From positions 42,055,693-42,119,692 of the forward strand of contig OX439045.1 of the NCBI GenBank assembly GCA_949317995.1: DNA of 64,000 nucleotides. Reading direction: 5' to 3'. The translations under genes and the position numbers were made by a program. Shown piece by piece: positions 43,748 to 54,960 of the stretch. The stretch is from Acholoe squamosa. Its lineage: Eukaryota > Annelida > Polychaeta > Phyllodocida > Polynoidae. The notes below the pieces were generated by a model. That model saw only the letters and a list, made by a program, of their open reading frames with translations. It was not told the DNA's origin and searched no databases. Position 1 is the first letter of the stretch. Each line of letters starts with the position of its first letter.

Positions 43748-45214
43748 TTTAGTTGGGACTACTTTCTATGACACTATCAGGTCTCGTGACGATTTAAAAA
43801 TGGCGCGATTGAATACGGAACTATTGTATTCCACCCCTTTGAATACGATCTTAGCATATATTGACGATCATATCTGCCATGGCATAACAGCTTTTACTTG
43901 GGGAATAGCAGCTTGATGAAAAGTGGATCACATCCACAGCAGGTGTGTACCTTTATCTATTTCCTCATCATTCAATATGGCGCCTAGCTCACTGTAACAG
44001 ACCTATATACTTGGCTTAGCATGCCCCCTGGTGGATGTAAACAGATACCTGACCGTGGTATGGCCTGCACCTGTGCACCCATTGCGGTGCTCGTTAGCCG
44101 CTCCCTACATCCTGAACCCTCCCCATAAAACAGATGCTACCTGGTGATAAAGAACTTGATAGGTACTTAGATACTTTCTGCTGACTGCATGTGCTAGCCC
44201 TGTTTTGGAAATAATATCATCTTGCCTAAGGTGACTCCATCACTTTTTCTGGGACACCTCGGAAGAAGACAGGCTTCTCTGATAGGCTTTCATAATATTC
44301 TACTTACATCGATCAAAGAAGAGCATACTGACATTTTCTTTGAAATGATTGACGTATACTCGAAGTATGATATCAACAAATCACTTTAGGTGCACTAGTT
44401 GCTCTCCATAAATGATTTTCTTGTATGCCAGGACGCCATTGTCGAGGCACGTGCAACTGTTTTACACAATGTCAATGATGCTGAGACGATGGAAAGTAAA
44501 ATAATAAAGTTCAGTGCGTTTTACTCAGCGATAAAATAAATCTTACCACAAAGTTATTAGCCACTATACTAATAGCAAGCTGGGCTCCCCCAGTCCCTAG
44601 CACTGTGACACTATGTCCACACCACTCTGTCAGACTAGTTACATTCCATTCCCATAGGAGTCACCACACTTAACCCCATCAATATCACATCTCTCAGTGG
44701 TGTGACAGACCTACTGCAGGTACAGATGGATGCTGGAATAGCTGACTGTGTGCCATTAGGAGGTGGGAAACAACACACTGTGTTTGGGATGTAAATATAG
44801 TAATGGCTTCCCAGCCTCAGCCTCCCAATCGCTGCCCTCTCCCTACCTCTGTAGGCACAATTCAAGCCACTTCACTTATTTGTGATCATAGGCCTTGGTG
44901 AGTAACTCGTCAATGCTGCATTGGTGTAACGATACAAGGATAAAAGTTTTGGCATGATGCACCAAAGCAATGCGCTTTGGATACCAGTCTGTGTGGTAAT
45001 GATCCACCATAACAACAAATTAACTGAAGCACTGAGGATCATGCTGTTCTTACAGGGTTCACCCAGATAATCACAGGAGATGGGCAGCTGTTCAGCACTT
45101 GAGTTTTGCTGGTCACAGAGTATGGCTCTAAGTGTGTGTTCCTTCCATAGGGACGATGTGGTGCTAATGATGCATTAGCGAAGGAGATGGGACTTTAACA
45201 GTTGGATATTATCA
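43748..45214. other. Upstream of the Crypton; no gene recognised
   Basis: The segment just 5' of the Crypton start codon contains AAAAATGGCGCGATT (43,796) and ATATGGCGCCTAG (43,976), YY1-like ATGGCG sites that could belong to its promoter. The rest is non-coding. A 76-codon frame at 44,635-44,865 (minus) shows no domain. Confidence 0.4.
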
Positions 45215-45298
45215 GATTACAGGTGTGGCTTTAACACCCCATATTATGAGGTGTTAAAGCCACACATATTATGGGGTGTTAAAGCCACACCTGTAATC
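45215..45298. repeat. Perfect 29-bp inverted repeat with a third internal copy
   Basis: GATTACAGGTGTGGCTTTAA and nine further bases (45,215-45,243) are exactly complementary to 45,270-45,298. The 26-bp centre contains GGTGTTAAAGCCACAC, a third copy of the arm core in the right-arm orientation. This is a nested palindrome that can fold in two alternative ways. Confidence 0.9.
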
Positions 45299-45323
45299 AC
45301 ATGGCATCACTTTTAACAAGAAA

Positions 45324-45687
45324 AATGTGGCAAGGACCACGGATAGGAGTTGCAACTCTGCCGCCGATGTGTGATGTCACAGCCGTCGTATGATGTCACA
45401 AATTGCGTCACAAGGTGACAATGATGTCACTGACAAACCGAAAACATAATGAAGTTACTATGGTCGCTGCGCTCACGGCCGTTACGCGGCAAGCAACCCC
45501 AAAAAAATGTGGCAAGGGCCACGGACAGGAGTTGCCACTCTGCGGCCGACGTGTGATGTCACAGCCGACGTATGACATCACAAATTGCGTCACAAGGTGA
45601 CCGGGACGTCACTGACAAACCAAAAACATAATGGAGTTGCTACAGTCGCTGCGCTCCCGGCCGCTACGCAGCAAGCAACTCCAAAAA
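45324..45687 (+). repeat. 182-bp tandem duplication rich in CRE-like palindromes
   Basis: Units 45,324-45,505 and 45,506-45,687 align without obvious gaps at roughly 90%. Each contains four or five TGATGTCA/TGACGTCA-type half-palindromes (GTGATGTCAC, TATGATGTCACA or TATGACATCACA, TTGCGTCACAAGGTGAC, GATGTCACTGAC or GACGTCACTGAC). CpG-rich blocks such as GTCGCTGCGCTCACGGCCG make the segment far richer in GC than its surroundings. Confidence 0.9.
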
Positions 45688-46074
45688 ACCTTTAGGGCAT
45701 CATCCCTATTTAGTATCATTCCAACTTTTAAGGACTAATGCAGCGCTAAAGGGGTGGAATGAATGTAGTGAATCTTTTTTGACTGGGGAATGGACAGTGT
45801 GTTAACTTAAATGTATCATTTTACCTCACCTAAACTAAGCAGGCACCTGCCAACCTAACTTCCGTAATTTGGGTTTATGAATTTACTCTGTTTCATGTTT
45901 ATATAGGCGAGGAATCCTTAACAATGACTTCAGTGATTTTGACTTAACTCTGAGGCTATTGAAAAAGTAATTAATGGATATTTCACGACGAATTGGTGAT
46001 ATCAAACAATATTAAATGAGGGCGCATTACTACTTATTTTATTACATGACAAACCCTAAAAATGTATAATTTAC

Positions 46075-46251
46075 CTGATATCCAAGCTGAAACTCATCGT
46101 GCGGAAAGGAAAAGCAAGCACCGCTATCCCCATTGTTGTGACTCGATGAATGGTCATGAAACGCATAGGATTCTAAAGATTTGGGACGAAGACAGCTCAC
46201 ATGGTTTAAAGCCATAGAAGTAGGGATCCCATAGATGAAGTTAGTGTCCAT
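46075..46251 (-). CDS. Possible first coding exon of an unidentified host gene
   Basis: On the minus strand an ATG at 46,251 opens 59 codons that end exactly on a consensus donor, TATCAG|GTAAAT (junction at 46,075). An in-frame TGA lies nine codons upstream, so this would be the true start. The peptide begins MDTNFIYGIPTSMALNHVSC and has a Ser/His/Asn-rich middle (FHDHSSSHNNGDSG) before FSFPHDEFQLGYQ. Its balanced composition and lack of repeats differ from the repeat-driven ORFs nearby. The protein is not recognised and no second exon was found downstream on the minus strand before the tandem CRE-like repeats. A chance ORF remains possible. Confidence 0.3.
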
Positions 46252-46892
46252 ATTTAACCTATCTATTGCTTGGTTTCAACATAAATTCCACTTTTCCAAC
46301 AGTTATTCCAGCTCGGCCTACCAAGCCTATGCGAGTCGTCTTGTCCAGCGTGCCAGACGCAGGGAGTGGTTATTATTTTCATCGTATGTTCAACCATGGC
46401 AAGTTGACCTTGGTATCTCCCTTTGCATTGCACACAGAATTATACATACATTTGATAAAAAAATATTAAAGAGATTTTAATATGTTATTGTTTCATTATT
46501 TAATCTTTTCATAGCTTAGTTTTGTCCTGTTGACTTAGAATAGATATGTATGGCAAGCGCAGCAAACAACAACAACTCTATTTAAAAAACAATACATGCT
46601 CCCTGTCCAAACCAGAACGAGGCCCGTCCAAGAAGATGCCGCTTCACGGAGCCAATGGCGAAGGTGACCCGCAAGTGGGGCTCTATTTACCTCAGGAAAA
46701 TTGGATCTTACGTTGAAAAAAAGGAATGGAGACATTAAATATGGACACTAATTTATATCATCTAAGGGACCTCTACTTCTATGGATTTTAACCATTTGAG
46801 CTGTCATGCTATCAATTCTTCAGAATCCTGGGTGCCTGATATCCATGGATATCAGCACACTTTACAAATGTCTTGATGCATGCATCATGGCG

Positions 46893-46966
46893 TGCAATAT
46901 CAACAGGTATCAGAATGGGAATATCCAGGAAAAGCACTCAGAATCACAGAAATCGTGTAATAAACT
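46893..46966 (+). repeat. Dispersed repeat, copy 1 (other at 63,927-64,000)
   Basis: GCAATATCAACAGGTATCAG and AATGGGAATATCCAGGAAAA, followed by AATCACAGAAATCGTGTAAT, recur at 63,927-64,000 with few differences. In both copies a GATATC-containing palindrome lies 40-80 bp upstream. Confidence 0.85.
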
Positions 46967-47039
46967 ATGATATGTAAAAGATATCAAATGTTCCTTTTTT
47001 ATGTTTGATTTGGTACCATGTAGTCCGGAGAAAACCTGT

Positions 47040-48075
47040 CCTGGGTAGTTTTTCTCTTATTTTGAAGAAATCTTTATATAATCGTTTTAGAGAAAAGATC
47101 TAATAGAGAAAATATTCAACTTGGAAGGAAATCCCATTTTTCCCTTTAAATTCTTTTCAATGTATTTCAATATATTTTGAAGAAAATGAACATGTAAATA
47201 ATATAGAAAGAAAATCTGTTTCATTCTTTGGAATTTCTTTAAAATACTCAAATCTTTGTTAGATTCTCAGTGAATAAATTCTACGTTGTTTCTATGCTGA
47301 TACATACATTCTGATGAACAGACCTGGGAAACACCCTATGATGTCATAATGTCAGGAGGGGATCCCTTCAATCTTTGGCTCTCAGGGATCATGTGACAAA
47401 AATTAAATATTCATGTAATGATTTTCTTTGTATTTTCTTTTTCAAATGAGAAAGGCTATACTTCTCTTTGTAATTTCGTTTTTCACCTTTAAAGATTATA
47501 GAGGTAAAATTCTTTTGCTTAACGATTTCAAAAAGATTATCCATAGACCAACCATCCATAGGGGAGGGTCACATGACCCTATCTGCATATCCATAAAAAA
47601 ATTTTGGGAAGATTTTATAAGGAATGAAAATATAAAGAAAATATGAAGAAAATCTTACACATGACTTGAGTCTAAAACAAAACACTACCAAATTCATTGT
47701 TGGGAATTCTTTTATGTTTATAGCCTTTGTAAAATCATATTCTTTGATAATCTAAAGAAAAATTATATTTAAAAAAGTATGTGGAATTTTCTGAATTCCT
47801 TATCCCCACCTCAAGAGGTGGCCCTAACTTAACCCTGAGCAACAGGTTTCGGACAAAAGAAAATACCAAAATATTTTCTTTTCACTAAAAGAAAATAAAA
47901 AGATTTTGTAAAAATTACAAAGAGCAATACTTCAAATCTTTCTTTATGCGATTTCATTTGGACCATTTTGCACGGTTTTGTAAAGAAAGAAAATAGAAAG
48001 AGAAATGGTTTTTAAAACGATTTTTAAAAGATTAAACTTAGTATATTCTTTTTAAAAAGAGAAAAAACACCCTGA
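47040..48075. mobile_element. AT-rich element with weak inverted termini (tentative)
   Basis: CTGGGTAGTTTTTCTCTTAT near 47,040 and the complement of the segment near 48,075, CAGGGTGTTTTTTCTCTTTT, resemble terminal inverted repeats. The ~1 kb between is dominated by AAAGAAAAT, AAATCTTT and related strings in both orientations, reminiscent of an arm-rich MITE, and has no coding capacity. Low complexity makes chance similarity possible. Confidence 0.4.
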
Positions 48076-51000
48076 TATCATATGGGAAATGTGACCTTTT
48101 ATTTAGTTGTCGCAGGTCTATATATCGACACTATTCTGACTCAGAGTGAAAACTACTGCTTATCCACATGGGGTGTAACCTTCTATTGGTCGGCTGAAAG
48201 CAATCAATCAGATTAACAGTATACACAAGGTAGAGTATCTTTACCGCCCATATGGCCTCCTCCCAGCTACACATAATATGTGACTGTCCATTTAACACAT
48301 ATATGTTCAGTCAACCATGTGAGCCATGTCTATGATATGTCAAGGGGAAACATACTTAAAAACCAAAAGGGATTGCCACAACACAAAATAAACACGATGT
48401 TACTGAACGAACACCAGCATTATTAATCTCGACGTCTGTTAGATACATTTTTCTGAAGCCTGAATATCACTGTGAACATCAACGTTATATATAACAAGAA
48501 TGACGTTATAGCTTAGTGTCTTTTGTAAACAAAAGATGATACCTTGGAAGGATATGCAGTGACAACAGGGACGTACTTCTATTTAGTCATTGTAAGAGCT
48601 TTTGATCAGGTAAGGCAGTGATGAGTCTTCTGCGCAAATCAGGTCGGAGGTCACCTTATAGGATTGGCCCAAGTTTGGGGTGCATCTTATACGCAGGCTA
48701 AGGTGGGATACCATCAGGAAGAGAATTCTAGATTATAAATTCTTGAAACTCACAAAATGTGTGTCAGTGCACCAGTTAATTGCCCCCATATAGTGCATAA
48801 GTAGTGATACTATAGGGTAGAACCACATGATCTTTTGTTGTGGACATTGTCTATACGTGTCACTATCTGATACTGTGATTTATGGTAAAACCGCCCACTC
48901 CTATAAGTCCTTATTGAAAGGGGTTTAAGACCACGGCTCCCCAAAATTTCTTTATCACTTATTCAAGGGAGCCAAGGTCTCAATAAATGAAACTAGGGAA
49001 TTGGCAAGACAGATCTGTCAAATTAAGTAGCCATCCTTTGTTTTATACACGTGCAACTCAAATCAGCATAAACCACTAAGCTCGATTTGTATAAGTTGTT
49101 TAACACCGTGGTTTATCACGACAAAATGGGCTATTTGTGAATGAAACAGCACCCAGTCTCCTCCAGAGGCATCCAATTCTCATGCTTGGCCAAGTGAGCG
49201 GACAGGCAGTGGTGAATGAATGGAAGCTTTGCTCTTGAGAAGGCATGAATAAAAGGGAATGATGGGGCCTCACTGAGGGCGGGCAGTTCTCCGTCACAAG
49301 CGCCATCTGTTGAGCAGTATCTACATTTCACTTACTACAAATTCAGTTTAGAAATTTGCACTTTGAGACGTTTTCTACAATGTCTTAGGGGAAATACAAT
49401 CTAATTTGTGGTAATTTCTATTTTGCAATTAACTATCTGTTTTGTTGTTGTAATTATACTGAAACGGTATACATGTACCCCCTGGGTGTCAGATCACCCA
49501 GGCACACCTACAACGATACACAGAACAGCACAGACAAGGGGTCTATATCCACCAGTGCATCATAATGATAGGGAGCTCTGCTTCTATCCCACCATCTCCC
49601 ACCTATAGTTAAACATATACACATTGCCGGAATAACGCTCTATTTATGTAATAACATACAAATTTCATAAATTGTCTACAGAAATATCATTTCTAGATAA
49701 CACTTTTTTTTTCTTCTGTGTCGCAGATATGGTATATAAGGCATGTGCGCCCAGAGATCAATGCGCCTTTTGTATTCACAAAACAGCTCCCTGGTCCTAC
49801 TTCGATCTCTTACTCACAGCTATATATGTCTACCCCTACCTCCTCCCATACCAAGTGATATCGACATACTCCCATATTCACCGCCCTCCCCTCGGCTCTG
49901 TCCCCTACCCATCATTGCCCTTCGAGGGTTGCACAAGTTCCAAGCCTCGTGGTCATTTATCGTCGTGATGCACTAATACAGTACTGGCCAGGTATTCGAC
50001 ATCTTCTGCACATAATATGTGTATGGACCCCACACAGTTAGAAGAATGCATGCAGGAATACAGCTATGACTGCACTCATGGACAGTGTATATATTTTGTA
50101 ATGCGCATCCCTTAGATGTCTGTGCTATCTCTGTCTCACGGAGTTAGTGATATATGCTGTGCCGGTAGAAGTGTGTGGGATTGGTGGTTGTCTACTGTGT
50201 CCTAGTATAACCCCTTCAGTTTAGCATCGTGCACTTCTAAGTTGCACCTTTTAATTGTCTTGATTCATTAGAGTACCATAAAGGCATTCATGCATCATGC
50301 TCATCTTTCGTATTGATACATTCATTAAAGGTTAGTACGGTGAACAAGGACTGCAATTTTAAGTTGTTCACTTACACTAACATAGTGCATCATTACCAGA
50401 GATTCCATGCAGTCCTGATGCATGGGAGGTCCGTTATCCAATTTTGCAAATTTATAATTACAAAAAATGCATTTCTCCCTAGGAATAACATTGGGTGTAT
50501 TGACAATTGATAACATTCATACCCTGTTATTATGAGTATGAACATTTAACTCAGTTGTCCTAGAAAACCTGCAGGTAAGTCCTAGGAATCCTGCAATTAC
50601 ACCTCACTTGCAAGGGCACAAGTCATATTTTTCTGCAAGTATGCACTCAACTTGCAAGTACGGGAATTGTTGCCTGAGTCAAACCAAAAACTCCTATTGC
50701 TACTTACACCTTTTGGGCAATTACCTCTATTATCACTCACTATACTCTGTCTCTAGTCACTAGTATGCATGACCTTACCATTTTAGTATGGTCAGTGCAA
50801 CATCCTAAATACCTGCTTGCATCTTACCCATAAAGGTGTGTAAACAGAAGTCCACACTAATAGTAAGTATTGGTGTAACAGACCCCTGAAGCACTACAAA
50901 AAGAGGACTAACTGTGGGTATGGAAGGCGAGAGGAAGGGAGACACCATGTAATATGTGGTGTGCTTATGATAACTAGGAAATGGGTTGCCTTTTGAATTT

Positions 51001-51249
51001 TAAGAATGGAGACACTCTCACCAATGGTGAACACTGTTGATCACAAATGCACCAACTAGGCTAATGCTGCCAGAATGTGATATACAACACAAACTATAAT
51101 TTGGGCAGTTCATATCAAAAGTGACATGACCCGAAAATACAGAAGGGTATTCTACAATAACATCACATACCTTTATTACAAATTTCCAGACGGAACGGTT
51201 AACTGACAGTAGTACTTTTCTATAGGTAGACAGCACAGCCGAAACCTAT
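48076..51249. other. Non-coding stretch, nothing recognised
   Basis: About 3.2 kb with only short ORFs (up to 98 codons, no domains) and no evident repeats. It is among the least repetitive stretches of the window, so regulatory or unannotated exon content cannot be ruled out. Confidence 0.4.
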
Positions 51250-51602
51250 AGTAGGGGCTGTTAAAGACAATTTCAGACCACAGGGGAACTTGCTGGACAA
51301 AACTCTGAAAATTTGCATATAAGTTCATTTTTAGCCCTCTTTAAAACTGGATGGGGAGACATTGTGAACTTCAATTGGAATACCCTTAAAACCAAGATGG
51401 CCACCACATAGACCAAATTTCCATTGAAATCCCTTATTTTACCCTCAAAGTCTCAAATTTCCCATTAATATGGTCATGTAATGGCTCATGTAATGGCTCA
51501 AAATGAAGGTCTTTCTAAGGAAAATCATACCCAATGGGAAATATTGATTTTCAGGTTGTGTAGTTCCAATGGCAACATAGAATTCATGTACCCGGGGCCA
51601 GA

Positions 51603-53131
51603 TTTCTGATAAAAACCCCTTATTTGCCCTCAAAATCTCAATTTATCCATCAATATCGTCATGTAAGGGCTCAAAATCTGTGAGAGGAAATCATAGGCTA
51701 AGGGAAATATTGATTTTTGGATACTGTGGTTACCATGGCAACAGAGAATTCATGTACCAAAGGACAAATTTTCAATAAAAGATCCTAATTTTAGCATTGA
51801 AATCTCAATTTATCCTTGGATATTGTCTTGTAAGGATTCAAAACATAGGTCTTTGAAAGGAAAATCATACACGATGGGAAACATTGACCTTCAGGTCCCG
51901 TGGTTACCAAGGCAACAGGGAATTCATGCAGCTGGGCCAATAAAAACACTTATTTTGCCATTGAATTCGCAATTTATCCATAAACATGGTCATGTGATGG
52001 CTCAAAATGAAGGTCTTTGTAAGGAAAATCATACACATAGGGAAATATTGATTTTCAGGTCAGGTGGTTACCATGGCAACATAGAATTCATGTACCTGGG
52101 TCCGGATTTCTGATAATAAACCCTTATTTTGCCCTCAAAATCTCAATTTATCCATAAATATGGTCAAGTAATAGCTCAAAACGAAGTCCTCTGTCAGGAA
52201 ATTCAGATCATAAACGAAGGGAAATATTGATTTTCAGAAAAAGTGGTTTTGCCATTGAAACCTCAATGTTTCATGGACATTGCCGTGTAAGGGCTCAAAT
52301 CCTAGGTGTTTTGGAAGGAGAACTATACACAATGGGAAACATTGACTTTCAGGGCCAATGACGGTTTCTGTGAGGCAAATCATACACACAGGGATTACCC
52401 TTTACCATGGCACCAGAGAATTAAGATGACCAAGGCCATATTTCTGATAGAAACCCCTTATTTTGCCATAAAAGTTAAAAAATTATGGCCATGTAATAGC
52501 TCCCGTTAAAGGTTATGCTAAGGGAAACCATGCACTATAGGGAATATTGATTTTTAGATGCTGTAGTTACCACTTCAAAAGAGAATTTAGATTTTTGATT
52601 TCTGATGAAAATCTTTCATTTTGCCAGCGAAATCTCTGTTATTCAATAAATATTGTCATCAATATCTCAAAAGGATGGTCCCAGGGAGATTGTGTACAAA
52701 AGAAAATATTGTTTCAAGGTACTGTGGTTACCATGACAACATAATTTGTATAGCTGTGGCACAGTCTCTGAAATTCTCTATTTTGTTAATGAAGTCAGGG
52801 GCAGATGTACCAGTAGTTAATAGTGTATTTGCCTTTTCTTATCCTCAAATTTAGTCAAATTGGAAACTAAAATGAAGGGTGCAACCCCTTCTTTTCAAAA
52901 TGCTGGATCCACCACTGGAAATTATCAATCATCATATAAATATGATCAAGATACCAAACTATCTCACTAAAGAGACAATCCATGCTACGATGCCATGCAC
53001 CATGGATATACTCCTAAGTGTTTCGCTATGGTTTCTTTTTTATGCTGTGCCCATAAATCTGTGACATTCAACCACCCTGAAAAACAGAGGAGGGAAGAAT
53101 TGGACTCACTGAATTATTCAACTTTAGGAGT
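51603..53131 (+). repeat. 1,529-bp tandem duplication, copy 1
   Basis: Identical on reading to 53,132-54,660 with a constant offset of 1,529. Similarity stops sharply at both outer ends (A versus T before TTTCTGATAAAAACCCC; T versus G after CTTTAGGAGT). It contains several ~165-bp arm units plus ~400 bp of other sequence. Confidence 0.95.
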
Positions 53132-54660
53132 TTTCTGATAAAAACCCCTTATTTGCCCTCAAAATCTCAATTTATCCATCAATATCGTCATGTAAGGGCT
53201 CAAAATCTGTGAGAGGAAATCATAGGCTAAGGGAAATATTGATTTTTGGATACTGTGGTTACCATGGCAACAGAGAATTCATGTACCAAAGGACAAATTT
53301 TCAATAAAAGATCCTAATTTTAGCATTGAAATCTCAATTTATCCTTGGATATTGTCTTGTAAGGATTCAAAACATAGGTCTTTGAAAGGAAAATCATACA
53401 CGATGGGAAACATTGACCTTCAGGTCCCGTGGTTACCAAGGCAACAGGGAATTCATGCAGCTGGGCCAATAAAAACACTTATTTTGCCATTGAATTCGCA
53501 ATTTATCCATAAACATGGTCATGTGATGGCTCAAAATGAAGGTCTTTGTAAGGAAAATCATACACATAGGGAAATATTGATTTTCAGGTCAGGTGGTTAC
53601 CATGGCAACATAGAATTCATGTACCTGGGTCCGGATTTCTGATAATAAACCCTTATTTTGCCCTCAAAATCTCAATTTATCCATAAATATGGTCAAGTAA
53701 TAGCTCAAAACGAAGTCCTCTGTCAGGAAATTCAGATCATAAACGAAGGGAAATATTGATTTTCAGAAAAAGTGGTTTTGCCATTGAAACCTCAATGTTT
53801 CATGGACATTGCCGTGTAAGGGCTCAAATCCTAGGTGTTTTGGAAGGAGAACTATACACAATGGGAAACATTGACTTTCAGGGCCAATGACGGTTTCTGT
53901 GAGGCAAATCATACACACAGGGATTACCCTTTACCATGGCACCAGAGAATTAAGATGACCAAGGCCATATTTCTGATAGAAACCCCTTATTTTGCCATAA
54001 AAGTTAAAAAATTATGGCCATGTAATAGCTCCCGTTAAAGGTTATGCTAAGGGAAACCATGCACTATAGGGAATATTGATTTTTAGATGCTGTAGTTACC
54101 ACTTCAAAAGAGAATTTAGATTTTTGATTTCTGATGAAAATCTTTCATTTTGCCAGCGAAATCTCTGTTATTCAATAAATATTGTCATCAATATCTCAAA
54201 AGGATGGTCCCAGGGAGATTGTGTACAAAAGAAAATATTGTTTCAAGGTACTGTGGTTACCATGACAACATAATTTGTATAGCTGTGGCACAGTCTCTGA
54301 AATTCTCTATTTTGTTAATGAAGTCAGGGGCAGATGTACCAGTAGTTAATAGTGTATTTGCCTTTTCTTATCCTCAAATTTAGTCAAATTGGAAACTAAA
54401 ATGAAGGGTGCAACCCCTTCTTTTCAAAATGCTGGATCCACCACTGGAAATTATCAATCATCATATAAATATGATCAAGATACCAAACTATCTCACTAAA
54501 GAGACAATCCATGCTACGATGCCATGCACCATGGATATACTCCTAAGTGTTTCGCTATGGTTTCTTTTTTATGCTGTGCCCATAAATCTGTGACATTCAA
54601 CCACCCTGAAAAACAGAGGAGGGAAGAATTGGACTCACTGAATTATTCAACTTTAGGAGT
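53132..54660 (+). repeat. 1,529-bp tandem duplication, copy 2
   Basis: Head-to-tail second copy of 51,603-53,131. The absence of visible differences, against diverged neighbouring units, means the duplication is very recent or an assembly artefact. Confidence 0.95.
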
Positions 54661-54960
54661 GTAGTGATGAGGTACACACACAGAAGGATGACCTTTACCT
54701 AGAAGACCATGTGCAGCAGGAAATATTGACTTTTTGGTGCATTGTGCTTACAATGGCAACAGAATCCATATAGCTGGAGGCACATTTTTCAAACCACTTA
54801 TATTGTTTTTAAGATATCTAATTATCCACATATATCAGTTCATGCAATAGATCAATACAATGTTTCTGCCTAGGGGAAATATATATAAGGTCTGATATGT
54901 TAGCATTCCAATGATGTGGTTACCATTGCAATAGACATCTATTCAATCTACCTAAATATT

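Larger units (their letters stand above)
51250..54960 (+). repeat. Left arm of the fold-back element
   Basis: Outer unique ~190 bp, then successive ~165-bp units, diverged by point changes and small indels, including the 1,529-bp exact duplication. Units decay toward the inner end (last recognisable GTGGTTACCATTGCAA near 54,917). The core GTTACCATGGCAAC is itself a near-palindrome. Confidence 0.85.

Noticed and set aside
43748-44000. Crypton 5' terminus with defined ends
   Set aside because: Cryptons lack terminal inverted repeats and their target duplications are very short, so element boundaries cannot be set from one copy.
46075-46251. Homeobox or other developmental transcription factor N-terminus
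   Set aside because: The Ser/His/Asn-rich composition is suggestive of such leaders, but there is no diagnostic motif, so no family name is given.
47040-48075. Firm MITE call for the AAAGAAAAT-rich kilobase
   Set aside because: Low-complexity A/T strings make inverted similarity likely by chance; kept only as a tentative feature.
51823-54593. Pairs of identical small ORFs (61-96 codons) at 1,529-bp offset
   Set aside because: They are identical only because the DNA is duplicated; their frames cut across the non-coding ~165-bp repeat units.
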